NCBI GenBank assembly: GCA_033220425.1
Contig: CM065647.1
Coordinates: 1,984,001-2,048,000, forward strand
Direction: 5' to 3'
DNA: 64,000 nucleotides
Source of the DNA: Lepraria neglecta
Taxonomy: Eukaryota; Ascomycota; Lecanoromycetes; Lecanorales; Stereocaulaceae
Shown: positions 12,801-24,929 of the stretch, piece after piece
Position numbering within the stretch: the stretch's first letter is position 1
Layout of the letters: every line of letters begins with the position of its first letter
Position numbers and translations under genes: made by a program
Notes under the pieces: model-generated
Seen by the model: only the letters and a program-made list of their open reading frames with translations
What the model was told of the DNA's origin: nothing
Databases searched by the model: none

Positions 12801-14078
12801 TGTATTGCAAGAAGAAAGATCAGGACGGAAGCTGACATGAGCTCTAGTCGTGTGTCACCTCTGCAGAAAGCGCTCGTCGTCAAGCTCGTGAAGAGAAATC
12901 TCAAAGCTATCCTCTTAGCGATTGGGGATGGAGCTAACGATGTATCGATGATCCAAGCTGCGCACGTTGGAGTTGGCATAAGCGGCGTTGAAGGTCTTCA
13001 GGCGGCTCGGAGTGCTGACGTTGCAATTGGGCAGTTTCGATATTTGCGGAAGCTACTGCTTGTGCATGGCGCTTGGAGCTATCAGCGGATCTCGAAGCTG
13101 ATTCTATTTTCCTTCTACAAGAACATTGCGTTGTACATGACACAATTTTGGGTAAGCTCATCCTCCTCTCCTGTCTTGAGGCAAGTCTCAGGCTGACTGT
13201 AAAAATAGTACTCGTTCCAGAACGCCTTTTCTGGCGAGGTTATCTTCGAATCTTGGACCCTATCCTTCTACAACGTATTCTTCACAGTATTCCCGCCATT
13301 CGTGATCGGTATCTTCGACCAATTCATCTCAGCTCGCCTCCTTGACCGCTACCCACAACTCTACCAACTCGGACAGAAAGGCGTCTTCTTCAAGATGCAC
13401 TCTTTCTGGTCGTGGATCCTCAACGGTTTCTACCACTCTCTCCTCGCATATTTTATATCGGAGGCAATCTGGTTCTGGGATCTTCCTCAAAGTGACGGGG
13501 AGATAGCTGGGCATTGGGTTTGGGGCACAGCGCTATACACAGCTGTTCTAGCAACTGTGTTAGGCAAGGCAGCACTTATCACGAACATATGGACGAAATG
13601 GACATTCCTCGCTATTCCCGGAAGCATGGTTATCTGGTTAGCGTTCATCGCCGTCTACGCCACTGTCGCCCCCATAATTGGCTTCTCCACCGAATACCAC
13701 GGAGTAGTCCCACGACTCTTCACCTCGCCTGTCTTCTATATCATGGCCGTTGTCTTGCCGGTCATCTGTCTCCTGCGCGACTTCACCTGGAAATACGCGA
13801 AACGAATGTACCGGCCTCAAACGTACCATCACGTTCAAGAGATCCAGAAATACAACATCCAGGATTACAGGCCCAGGATGGAACAATTCCAAAAGGCGAT
13901 CAGGAAGGTCAGACAGGTACAGAGGATGCGCAAGCAAAGGGGTTATGCTTTCAGTCAGGCGGATGAGAGTCAGAACAGGGTGTTGCAAGCTTACGATACG
14001 ACGAGGGAGAGAGGTAGGTATGGTGAAATGGCCAGCTCAAGGCCGGGGATGGAAAGGGGGAAGTCACGGAGGAAATGA
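9877..14078 (+). CDS. drs2: P4-ATPase phospholipid flippase, Drs2 type
   Basis: Three exons, 9877-12797, 12848-13151 and 13209-14078, give 1364 aa, close to yeast Drs2 length. It flips phosphatidylserine and phosphatidylethanolamine to the cytosolic leaflet of trans-Golgi and endosomal membranes. Visible family features: the A-domain DGET loop (about residues 387-390), the phosphorylation motif [10 protein letters not shown] with Asp about 611, the nucleotide-binding TGDRQETA, the hinge [11 protein letters not shown] in exon 2, and about ten hydrophobic segments (two before DGET, two before DKTGT, six after the hinge). The N-terminal 200 residues are Pro/Ser-rich and disordered, as in Drs2. 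The final exon ends in a basic tail. Introns are 50 and 57 nt. Partner would be a Cdc50-type subunit, not encoded here. Confidence 0.95.
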
Positions 14079-14400
14079 AAATTCGATGACAAAAAGATAG
14101 CAATGCGTTTGTTGGAATGAGCAGTCCTGTCTGTGGAGCAGCATCCGTCTTGTATCATATTGGCGCTCGGGAAGCGCACTCTTACCATTTACTATGGGCC
14201 AGGCATTTAGGAAGAGCGGTGTTTAGTATGAGTAGAGGAACGAACTAAGTGATTATCATTCATGAAATCGACCAAGCCTAAGAGTGATCCGTAGAAGCCG
14301 TAAAAAGCAAATCGTTTCCACAACCCCTCTTCTCATCCATGGTAAATAACCGTTATATAATTTCATAACAATTTCCGAAACCAGTCTCAAGTCTTTGTGA
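14079..14400. other. Intergenic between drs2 and nickel transporter
   Basis: 322 bp; nothing recognisable beyond the drs2 3' end and the next promoter. Confidence 0.5.
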
Positions 14401-16449
14401 ATGGTTCACCAGAGCTATGCTCTTAATCTACACACCAGACTTCAATTCGCCTTTATCGATCCCGTTACAGGCACTCAATTTATCCAAGCGTTAGACACCA
14501 ACATGGCTCTCGTCCATTTGAAAGATGGCATAAATAGACGAGCAGTTGCCTGCTATGGACGTATCCCTGGCCTTAGAAAGCTGCCTCTCCCCGCTGTGAG
14601 CATCATCGTGGGATTAGCAATAGCAAATGCCCTTGTATGGGTTGCTGTGGGAATTGTTCTTGTATGAATACTGCATTTAAATCTCCTTCCTAATCCACTA
14701 ACAGATTGACAGCATTACCATCCGTAAGGAATCCAACAACTAGAGTCTCCTGGCGCCAGGAAAAACTCTTTCTGACACCAATCCCACAGAGCTCTCGTGT
14801 CAACCGCAGTGCTTGCATACACACTGGGTCTACGTCATGCGCTCGATGCAGACCACATTTCTGTATATGCACTCACTCTTTCGTAATTTGAGGAAGAACA
14901 TGTAGCTGATTGGTACGCAAATCAGGCAATCGACCTCATGACTCGTCGGCTCATAGCATCGGGCCAGCGTCCGGTCACTGTTGGCACTTTCTTTTCTCTG
15001 GGTCATTCAACGTACGCTCGCCCGCTATCGTTGGTACCGGAATTTGTGTTCTACGCCTTCAGCCGTTTTTCATAACTCTAACAAACCCTTCTCTACTAGC
15101 ATCGTCGTTGTCACATCCATTGTAGTCGCAGCCACGGCCTCAGCTATCAGCTCGAAGTTCGGCTCTTTCAGCAGGATTGGTGGTATTATTGGGACTTCTG
15201 TCTCTGCTGGATTTCTTATCATACTTGGCCTTATGAATGTTTATATTGGATATAAGCTTGTCCAACAGATGAAGAAGTTGATCGATACGACGCCGGGGGA
15301 AGAGCATAAGTTCGAGCTGAGGGGAGCTGGGTGTCTGTTCTATTTATTTAAGAAGATGTTCAAGATTATTGACCGGTATGAGACGCCCTATTCTTCAATC
15401 TGGACACAAAGCTGACTGGCGTATCAAGACCGTGGAAGATGTACCCTTTAGGTATTTCCATTTCGCCTGAAGTTGTCAAACTATATTAATCGTCTTGAAG
15501 GTGTAATGTTTGGCCTAGGTATGTCTACGTTGATTTTGTCGTTGGCCATAACTAAGCATACCAGGCTTCGATACTTCGTCAGAAGTTGCACTATTGGTAC
15601 AGCCTTCCCAGGGCCACTTTTTCTTCTTAGTTGCTAAATGGATGTTTAGGGAATTGCATCCATCCAAGGGGCAAAAGGAACAAGCATATGGCTCATCCTA
15701 ATATTCCCAATTCTGTTCACTGGTGAATTGTCTTCTCAAAACTCTCTTAACGGATCACCTCAGCTGATGGGCTTTCATAGTTGGGATGTGTCTCCTTGAT
15801 ACCGTTGACGGGGCTCTCATGATGGCTCTTTACACATCGACATCTCTTGCCAAGGATCAGATCGCTATTCTATACTATTCGATAGTATTGACAACAATCA
15901 CTGTCGTTGTTGCAATGGTTATAGGGTTCATCCAGCTCCTAACTCTGATACTCAATGTTGCTAATCCCACTGGCAAATTCTGGGTATGTGATCTATCGAA
16001 CCCTTTCCTAAAGATATTATTCACTAATGCAAATGCACGTAGGACGGTGTGGCCGTTGCCGGCAATCACTATGACATAATCGGTAACTCTCCCTCCCCCT
16101 AACGTAGCCTAAAGGTAGCTGACAAGCTTTTGCAGGTGGTGCGATTTGCTGCTCATTCGTCGTTTTCGGTGCCCTGAGCGTGCTGCTGTACAAACCATGG
16201 CGTAGACGCATCGACCGAAGAAGACAAATCCGGCATCAGCCACAGCAGCTGCAAGAGGACGAAGAAATTAGCACTGTAACGGAGACTGACGCAGCGACGC
16301 ATCCGAAAGGCGTTCAAAAACATGGAGAGGATCAAAGTATTACAGGAGATACTCCGGGAACACCCAGCACCGGCGATGCGATTCTGGATCGGAGCATCAC
16401 GAATAACGATCGACATTCCATAGAAGAGTCTCGGCCAGATCAAACGTAG
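14401..16449 (+). CDS. nic1: NiCoT-family nickel/cobalt transporter, Nic1-like
   Basis: I rebuilt 12 exons: 14401-14661, 14713-14723, 14790-14862, 14926-15011, 15100-15375, 15429-15451, 15501-15518, 15565-15596, 15650-15722, 15781-15983, 16043-16082 and 16136-16449. They sum to 469 codons plus stop with every phase consistent. The protein has eight hydrophobic segments and the NiCoT signature RHALDADHIS in the second (His107, Asp112, His113), plus the family blocks GHSTIVV, LGFDTSSE and DTVDGALM. In fission yeast Nic1 is the high-affinity plasma-membrane Ni2+ uptake carrier that supplies urease. Exons of 11, 18, 23 and 32 nt are unusually small. The hydrophilic C-terminal tail is cytosolic and not conserved. 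The start codon is the first ATG in the frame; an alternative is Met35. Confidence 0.9.
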
Positions 16450-16581
16450 TTCGCAGCATCGACTTCTGCTTTGATGGTATGTATATGGTTGTCAATGAAT
16501 TTATTATTTTTGAGAGAGAATCCGCGCCATGCTATTCTATAAACCCTGCTGTACGTACATACAATATAAGTACATGCCTCC

Positions 16582-17718
16582 TTACCTTTCCGGCAAGATG
16601 TTTTTCACAGCATTCCAATCCCGCGGATGAAACGCTTTCTGTATCTCCTCTTTCGACAACCACTGAAAGTCTTCAGTGCCAAATTTATTATCTTTCAGAT
16701 TCGCTTGCCCGGCCAGTATCCTCGCCTTCATGAAGAAGATCTTCTCTCCTCTTAGCTCAGTGCCTTTATCTTTGTTGACAATAGCTCGCGGGTAATTGAG
16801 AACGTGGTGGCCAATGGGCATATTCCCTACAACCCAAGTATTCATATTGACACCACCCGTCTGAACGATCACGCGTTCCGCGCCCTGCAACACAGTCGTC
16901 AGCAAACCCAAACATAATCTAGACAAGCAAAAGACAAACCGTATGCAAACTCTCCCTCCTCTCCAACACCGCCCCCGGAAACCCCCCACCCCCCCTCAGG
17001 TGTTTTCACAACCAAATAAACCGTCCTCTCCAATCGCCTATCCAAACTCCTCAAATCCCCTATCCTATCCGCCTCACTCACCCTCGGCATCGGCCGCTCT
17101 ACAACCTCCTTCTTAACCACATCCCCCTCCTTACTCTCCACCTCCGCATCCCTCAACAACCTCTCAACCTGCTCCCCGGGCTCACTGGTAGAATCCCCAA
17201 CAAGCACCTCATCATTCCACCCCTCCGTCCCATAAGCATTATACACCCCAATATCCCTGGCGGGAGTTTTCCGCTCTTTTATCTTCCGCTTCCATTCTAC
17301 GTCACCCGGAGTGCCGCGCTGGTAGTAGAAGTAGCGGGTGAAGGGTAGGGCGAGACGTTCGTTTAGGCGTCGTTGGTAGAGGAAGAAGGATTTTTCGAAC
17401 GGTGTTAGGGTGCGGGTTAGGAGGGGGGGACGGGAGAGGAGCACGCAGGCTTTTATTTTGTAGCGCGTGGCGTGGGATTGGGAGGAGGTTAGGGGTGGGG
17501 GGGCGGCGTTTGAGGGACTGGGTTCGATGGGAGCGGTTTCGATTGGGGAGGCGGAGGTGGAGGCGGAGGCGAGGCGGGTTTGCAGGGCGGAGAGACAGGT
17601 TCTGCAGAGGGGGGTGGATGGTTCTATATTTTTGTTAGAATGTAGGGCGGTGGGGAGTTGGGAGGTGCATACTCGATTGCCAGGCTAGTCGCCGGACTGC
17701 ATCTTGGCCACGAGTCAT
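16582..17718 (-). CDS. mrpl17: Mitochondrial large-subunit ribosomal protein mL46 (Mrpl17), with frame break
   Basis: Minus-strand exons 17718-17673, 17623-16940 and 16884-16582, about 343 aa. mL46 is a Nudix-fold protein of the mitochondrial large ribosomal subunit; the typical KTPEGGW...FPGAVLERRESLHT and VNMNTWVVGNMPIGHH blocks are present. Exon 1 (start at 17718) is inferred from a GTATGC donor and a TTCTAAC..ATATAG acceptor; it gives a basic N-terminus fit for mitochondrial import. Between GGW and FPG, near 16980-16998, one extra G in a run of Gs shifts the frame; removing one base restores the family sequence and the phase of the next intron. It is either an assembly error or a real frameshift. 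Confidence 0.8.
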
Positions 17719-17892
17719 TACAAATGGCTGAAATGTTGCGAATGGATTTGAGCGTGAGCTTTGCTTGAGATGGAGCATGGAACATTTCGTTCCATTTTAG
17801 CCTAAACCCAATTTAGACGCGATATAAACTCCCGCCAGGCTTGCACTTTCTCCCACCCCTCTTCGTCGACGTCGAACTTTTGAAAAGATGCA
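17719..17892. promoter_or_regulatory. 174-bp divergent promoter shared by mL46 and cem1
   Basis: The starts of two genes for mitochondrial proteins face away from each other across only 174 bp, so a shared control region is likely. This is an inference from spacing; no specific factor site was identified. Confidence 0.5.
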
Positions 17893-19388
17893 ATGCAACG
17901 AGTTGTGGTCACTGGACTGGGAGCGGTGACACCTCTGGGACTAGGTACTTGGATCCCGTAGCTAATTGAAGTTTGCAAGCTAATATATTTATATGCAGGC
18001 GTCCAACGTTCATGGAAACGCCTAATTGATGGCCATTGCGGCCTTGTTTCCCTGAAGGGAAGAGGCAAAGCCTTCGAGCAGCAGCAATGCCAAGTCGCGG
18101 GTCTCATCCCACAGGGGAAGAAAGAAGATGGCGGTTGGACTGCCAGCGAGTGGCTGAGCGGTGATGTGTGTTGCACATGGCAAGAGCTATGGAAGTTCGC
18201 TGATGATGAACAGGAACAACGAAGAATGTCGACGTTCATGGGCTATGCAATGGCTGCTTCACACGAGGCTCTAGAAGATGCAGGATGGAAGCCTAAGATA
18301 GGTCAAGAGCAGGAAATGACGGTGAGCTTTTACGACCTGAGTTATGATCACACCTCATATTGCGAGATAGGGAATATGTCTAGGCTCAGGAATTGGCAGT
18401 TTGGAAGAACAATACGACACCTCCCTAGCCCTCGACAAAGGTGTGAGTCTCCCATCCCCTCACCATCCAACAAACCCCTAACAAACCCCAGGGTCCTAAG
18501 AAAGTCTCCCCCTTCTTCGTCCCTAAACTCCTCATAAACCTAGCAGCCGGCCACATTTCCATGAGATACAACTTCAAAGGTCCCACGCACGCAGTAACAA
18601 CAGCCTGCACAACAGGCGCCCACTCAATCGGCGACGCATCCCGCTTCATAGCCTTCGGTGACGCAGACGTAATGCTAGCCGGCGGCGCCGAATCCTGCAT
18701 CCACCCCCTCGCATTCATTGGCTTCGAGCGCTCCCGCTCTTTGACCACATCTTTCAACGATACGCCTGAGCAAGCCTCCAGGCCCTTTGATGCTGCGCGC
18801 GATGGTTTCGTTATTGGAGAGGGGGCCGCTGTGCTGGTTCTTGAAAGCCTGCCTCATGCCTTGGCTAGGAATGCAAACATCTATGCTGAAGTTGCTGGAT
18901 ATGGGACGAGTTCTGATGCGCATCATATGACTGCCCCGCCGCCTGATGGGAATGGGGCATTTCGCTCTATGCGGCTTGCGTTGAAGAATGCGTCGATTTC
19001 GCCAGCTAAAGTGGATTATATCAATGCCCACGCTACGTCTACACCTCTGGGCGATCTGGCTGAGAATCGCGCCATCAAGCGCTTGATGTTGGGAGATGAG
19101 AATGGGAAGACCAAGGCAGCAGATGTGAACGTAAGCAGTACTAAAGGCGCTGTAGGACATCTACTAGGCGCGGCAGGGGCTGTAGAAGCATTGTTTTCAA
19201 TTCTGGCTATTAGAGATGGTATCCTGCCGCCGACATTGAACTTGACGGACTTAGATGGGCTGGAGCTGGATTGTAATTATGTTGCGTTGAAGGCGCAGGA
19301 GAAGAGGGTGGATGTGGTTTTGTCGAATAGTTTTGGGTTTGGAGGCACGAATGCGAGTTTGTGCTTCAAGCGGTATGAAGGCAGATAA
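17893..19388 (+). CDS. cem1: Mitochondrial 3-oxoacyl-ACP synthase (Cem1, KAS II)
   Basis: Five exons, 17893-17944, 17999-18165, 18214-18321, 18371-18442 and 18492-19388, give 431 aa. The enzyme condenses malonyl-ACP with acyl-ACP in mitochondrial type II fatty acid synthesis, which feeds lipoate synthesis and respiration. The KAS active site is complete: Cys172 in TACTTG, His313 in HATSTPLGD, Lys351 in STKGAVGH and His356. The start [13 protein letters not shown] is the normal family N-terminus, and an in-frame TGA lies just upstream, so there is no separate long presequence, as in yeast Cem1. The second intron (18166-18213) is 48 nt, divisible by three and free of stops, so unspliced RNA would encode 16 extra residues; family alignment favours splicing. 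Confidence 0.92.
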
Positions 19389-20012
19389 AATCCGAACAAT
19401 AATGAAATGGCTCCATTGTGAAATTTTTGAACTTGTTGTTCTTGAACTTAGCAGTCAGCGAGTTCGATAGCAGCAGATTATCAAATCGAATTCGCCCTTG
19501 AGTATCTTATGTGGAACCTTGGAGATATTGTTCGACATGAATTGCTCAAGCTACACGGAACCCTCCAGAACAGCCGGTCTCTTTCCCGAGCTTGGACAAT
19601 TATTCAAAGGACTCTTGCTAGCTCACAAGTGTATATTAAGCCCGGACCAGCCCGCGAGCATGAATAGAACAAGAATCGGAGAGTGTGACAGAAAGTAGCC
19701 ATAGTCCAGTTGAGCGGACGCATCATCAACTACGACTCTAATTGAATGCTATTCATCTCATCATATCAAAAAAGATCTATCTATCGACGTTAACGCCTTC
19801 GACAGAAGCTCCCATCCAAACCGACGCATTCCCCAATGCTGGCGTCACCAGACTTTTTCCCATTCGTCCAGCGAATCGAGCGACCCGTTCCGACCAAGTA
19901 GCGCCTATAGCCAGTGAGGCCAAAATCCGGTCTATGCATAAACGATAATAGAAAGAAACTTTCTAAAATTGAGAATTGAATACAATAGGGTATCATCAAG
20001 GACCTGAAAATT
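19389..20012. other. Convergent intergenic region
   Basis: 3' regions of cem1 (+) and the Sec7-PH gene (-). Short open frames here have no recognisable content. Confidence 0.6.
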
Positions 20013-23000
20013 TTAGATGGGTAACGTGGTAGCCTTCAGCGCCTCAGTCCGGGGATCAGAGGTTGGCCCTGGCTCTCCTGGAGCTTCTTCGAACGGTTGA
20101 CTCCTTGTAGTGGTCGTGCTTGCACTTATCGTAGAGACAGGTCTAGCAATAGGACCAAAATCCGATCTGATCGAGGTAGCCTCGTCTTCGATTGCTGAAG
20201 GAACGGAAAGCTTGGAGTCATCGGTCTGAGCCTGTTTTCGCAGCTTCAGGCGCTCTTCCGGGGACATGTTCTGCCATTCCGAGCCGAAATTGATGACGGA
20301 TGCCTTCTTTCCATGGACGGTGAAGCTTCCTGTACCACGAGCTAAGCCTTCACTGTCAGCCAGGGACGCACTGTCCTCTGCAAGGCCTGCACTGCTGGCG
20401 GAATCTTTCCCTTTTCTGCTTCGATGATGACTTGGAGGATGGGAATCGCGGAGGGTGCGATGCAAGCTACGGCGGACTTTCGACTTCGCCTCGTTGACCT
20501 CAGACTCCAGGGTCTTCCCTTTGTCTTGAGGTCTCTCTCTACTTTCAGTCGGAGTCTCCGGACGCTTCCCCTTCCCAGCAGAAGGACTGTCAGGTTCAAC
20601 AAGGCCAGCTTCTTGGAGAACCTCTTGCTCGTTGTTATCTATACCTGGAGATGGGGTGGCGAGCTGAGCAGCTATGTCGCTAGGATCCGATACTTTAGCA
20701 ATATCGCTCACACTCCGTGAAGACGGTTGAGGCACAAGTGGATGCCGAGATTGCTGGTCCACTACAGGAGTAGATACAGAGGCCAGTGGTGATCTTGTGG
20801 GCTGGAAATTCAATGGTGGCAGCTCCCACGAGCCCTTTGGCTTGTGGTTGCTATCTATAGGAGTACGCTGAAGTGAAGCGAAGACGTCATCCATATTGAA
20901 TGTCTTTGTTGGCGACGGCTGTGTCGCAGGCCGAGCGGTAGCGTCAGCTCGCGAATTAGATCGAGGACCATCTAAGTAACTTAGACGGGCCTCCGTCTTC
21001 CTGACGTCTTGTCCTCTAGGGGATGAAGCTGGTGGTGTGGAACTGTCACTCTTGAGCTTCAGGTCACCTCCGGATTTAATGTCTTCTTCGAGGTCCATCA
21101 CAAGGATATCCCTGTGACACCGAGTCCGCCAGGTTTCCATTCGCATCCATTGGATCTTTGCGGCCATCCCGCCGGCAGCGAGCACGACTTGTTCCCGGGT
21201 CCTGTTTTGGATAGGGGCCAAAATCTGTAGATGTCTTGCATTGCGCAATTGTATCTCTAGCTGCTTGCTTGCATCGCTCAGCTTGGCGTCTGCTTCAGCG
21301 ATCTTCTGGGCCAGTATTTGTCGCCTTGCCGCCTGAATTTGATGAGCAAGCTGAATATCTTCTTTTGAGTTCGGAACTGTTGTTTCGGAGGCCGAGCTTT
21401 GCGCAGACTGGGCAGAGTTGCTCGAATCCATCCGTCGCATGGCGCGGGTCCTTTCACCATCATTGACGCCTCCGACCAGACCTCGCATCCGTACACCAGC
21501 AGTCCGGAACGCGGCAGCGTAATTCAGCTTGGCAAGCCAATCGTTCACATCGCCTTCGTTGTCAGCCAGGAAGATTTCCTCAAAGCCACCATGCCGCACG
21601 AATACGAAAGCGTGTTTGTGCTTTTTGTAGTTGTTGTCTAACAATGCTACAGCATCTTCTGTAGACATCAATACGTCGGGCTTGAATTGCTCAAGGGGCG
21701 GTTTGAATATGACAGGCCCCCCTGCATAGCCATGCTTGTGGTGAGAATCATGCTGGTGCATAAGGCTCTTTATCCAAGTCGTATTCCGGAAGAAGTACAG
21801 TTGAGCCCCAGTCAAAATCGCACCCCATTCTTGCCATGGTGATCGAGCTTTCTTTTTCTTAGTGTCTTTTCGCCACAGTATTCCTACCTTAGTGATTTTG
21901 ATGTCTACCACTCCAGGGTGTGCTTCAGCTGGGTTTGTCATGGTTTCCGGCGACTTGAATGCCTCGGGTCGAGATCTAGACGAGACTATCTGCAGGATGC
22001 CGGACTTGAAAAAAGTTTTATGAAGGTTCGCTAGGTTGAGCGATGGTGCAGTGCCGAGATACGTATAGTGATCTTCAAGGTTCATCACGTCTTTCAGCGA
22101 CGGCCGAAGAGAGTCTAATCTGTTGTCCAAGATGAGGGTATAAGGATCAACGGGCTCGCGAGAAGGCTTTCCCAGAGAGTCTGTGCTTTGCTTTGTAAAC
22201 AAGTTCTTTTTAGGTTTGCGCGTAACGATTCGCTCTCCGTTGATGTCAATATCATCCTCAACGTGGATGAAAGGAGTGTAGGAGATGTTGTCATAGAAAC
22301 ATTCAAGGATCTCGTCAGCGACTCCCTGGCCCCTCGCATTCTTCGTATAATCGTGTTTCTGCATCTTGTGCTTATTGTTCTTGTTGAAGACGTCAGTGTG
22401 CAGGATCAAAATCGAGAAAGCAATGAAATATGCTTCATCTGGAAACGTAACGTTGTCAGCATAGGAATCGGGAAGGTAGCATGATACGTACCAGGCGAAG
22501 CGTAGACCCCTGGATTGCATTCGTGGTATCTGTTGGCAAAGGCTTGGAGAACCCGATCGATCTGCTGTGTCTCTTTAGGAAGCTCGACTTCCATCAAGAG
22601 CTTTCTAGTTGACATGTCCAAAGGATCGCCAAAGAACTTAAAGCCTCGCATGTAACTCCGCAATACGTTCTTAAAGAACTCATCGTTCGACTGTGACAGT
22701 ATTGTCGCAACAACGCCTCGGCTCACGGCTTCTTCGAGACGAATCAGGTACTTCGCAGGAGTGTCTCCTTCTTGGCGCTCAGGGACTACGGTAGGCTCTC
22801 GGGTTAGGTTAAAAGAATGTGCTTTCGATCCAGCAGATAGAGGAGTGCCCGGCATGGGAGGATGACCAAATGCATGGCGTATTTGTTGAGGCTCTGAGTT
22901 TTGTCTTAGTCGAGACAAGTTGAACAACCCCCCGAGACTTGCCCTTCCTGTAGAGGAAGATGTTCTACCAGATTGGGGGAACGGAGGCGTTGGTAGGGGC

Positions 23001-24188
23001 TCATCATCGATAGACTGCCGGTATGAGCCTTTGGTTGAGGATCGATGACGTCGGTCAAGTGGCGGTGGGTCAACCAGGACAGGTGAAGAGTTGCTAGAAT
23101 CCTTTTGAGCCGTGTCACCGATTACATGGCTCAGAGAGGGAAGAGTGGAAGAGGATGCATTGCCTTCGTGGTTCGCGAAAGGGCGATGGACTGCGGTGAG
23201 GGGTGGAAATCGAGAAGGAGACTGATGGCGTGTTGATTCTGATGAATAGGCACCGGTTGATGCTCGCGGCGTGAGGCTCGCGTTTTGAGATGATTCTGGG
23301 GGCGGTATCTTGACTGGCAAAGGGAATAGAGGGCCTTTGTTTTTGTTCTTGCGCCTTGGAAGGCGGAAGAAGGTCGTTGTGGTTGATACTGTGTGCGTCG
23401 TAGTAGTCGTTGCATATACGCCATGATCTCCGAGGCTTCCTTCAGATCTAGAAGATTCCGAGAGCCTTGAGACTGGCAAAGCTAAGGAGGAATTCGAGTT
23501 GTCACCATACGCGGGAGGTGCATTCAGGCCTTGGAACCTTTCCGGCTCGTCGAAGGTGATGCGAGACTCCCTTGCACTTGGGTTTGCAGAGGTAGGGCCA
23601 GCAATCCGGCCAGAATTTACGTCTGACAGCGATTGGTTTGATGGCTTGGGCGAAAGTGATCTTGGCATTTCTGGAGCTTCGTGGCGACGAGGTAGTGTAA
23701 ATGTAGACTTCTTTTTTGGAGCTACCTCTAAGCTATCCGTGGGTGCAGTAGTGATGATGGATGGCGCTGTCCCATTCATTAGCATTGAAGGTTCCTTAGG
23801 CAAACAACTTCCCATTCAAGGTCTTACCTGCTGGCATTGGGGGAGTAGCTGCAGCTGCGTGCTCCTTGGCTGTCTTCGATATCTGTGGGTCTGATTTGTG
23901 TCGATACTGAAGCATGCTGAATCGCTGGCGCTTGGGTTGAACCTCTAGCTGGGCAGGAGTTCGCGGTCTTTCTATGGAAGGGGCACCATACCCTCCCGGA
24001 GGCTCGAAAGAGTTCCTGAGTGGAGAGGGCGACATGACAGATTCATGATTATCGTGACCGAGGTGATTGGCATCGTTGCAAACGGGTTGGTCTGTCTGAT
24101 CATTTGGCATCATTGGCTCAATAGTGCTGTGTCGCCGAAGACCTCCAGAGTCTCCGCTTTTGTTTGTCCGCAGACGGCTCGGAGGCAT
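20013..24188 (-). CDS. sec74: Sec7-PH Arf guanine-nucleotide exchange factor (Sec74/Syt1-like)
   Basis: Three minus-strand exons, 24188-23828, 23766-22492 and 22438-20013, give 1353 aa. The long Ser/Pro-rich N-terminus is disordered. A Sec7 domain spans about residues 453-602, split by the second intron; the region LPKETQQIDR keeps the catalytic Glu (about 519), and HTDVFNKNNK is the second Sec7 motif. A PH domain follows at about 720-856 (KVGILWRKD start, DWLAKLNYAA end), then a predicted helical stretch (about 900-960) and a disordered tail. Such proteins activate Arf GTPases on Golgi or plasma membrane; the order Sec7 then PH matches fission yeast Sec74 and budding yeast Syt1. Introns are 61 and 53 nt. 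Confidence 0.9.
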
Positions 24189-24529
24189 CTTGCAGCTGTT
24201 GCAGATTTACCATTGGGAAAATTATCGGAATGAATGTTCAGCTATGTCATCTCGTATTTGGAGGTATTTCGAGGATTCCTGCAACGCCGAAAGGAGTAGA
24301 TGAAACAGCTGAAAGGGGCAATTGGTAAACGAGTGACAGTGGAGCTGAGAATAAGCATGGGAGGGAGCAGTCAGGGCAGAGCTATGTGGCGTCGAGGGCG
24401 TGATAAGACAGCTTCATGAAGCTGTCCTTGCTGTTGAACATCTCCTCCCCTTTGAGCCTTGCGTCTTATCGGTTTTCTGCAGGGCCGACGGGTACGTAAC
24501 TATTACGCCAAGGCCCTAAACGCCTTCCC
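24189..24529. promoter_or_regulatory. Upstream region of the Sec7-PH gene
   Basis: 341 bp between the Arf-GEF start and the left end of the MULE remnant. No gene seen. Confidence 0.4.
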
Positions 24530-24607
24530 CTGCGCGTACACCCCAACTCACTCCGCGTACACCCTATCCTACTACGCGTACACCCCATGATTCACTAGGC
24601 GTACACC
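24530..24607 (+). repeat. MULE left terminal inverted repeat
   Basis: Starts CTGCGCGTACACCCC and contains four copies of GCGTACACC. It matches the reverse complement of 25686-25764 with three differences. Confidence 0.9.
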
Positions 24608-24929
24608 TCTCCAAAGCAAATCTCGGTGCACGTCGCGTTGGGAGAGGTACATAATTCCTCTACTAAATTGCTAGTAAACAGATGTATTTCTTACGCTGGA
24701 AGTGTAGCCCCAAGTCCAGGTCTGAGAGGAGAGAATACTATATATATTCAAAGAACGAGGTACATAATCTACTACCTAAATCGCTCCTAAATAGAAGTAC
24801 CCCGTTCGCCGCAGATCACTAAGGTTTCCGCACATATGATATCGATCCATCACAGTCCCAATCGTTTAAAAACGACGTCTTTGCAGTTGAAACTTTTCTC
24901 CCAGCATACGATCTGATTGGTCGGAGCTT

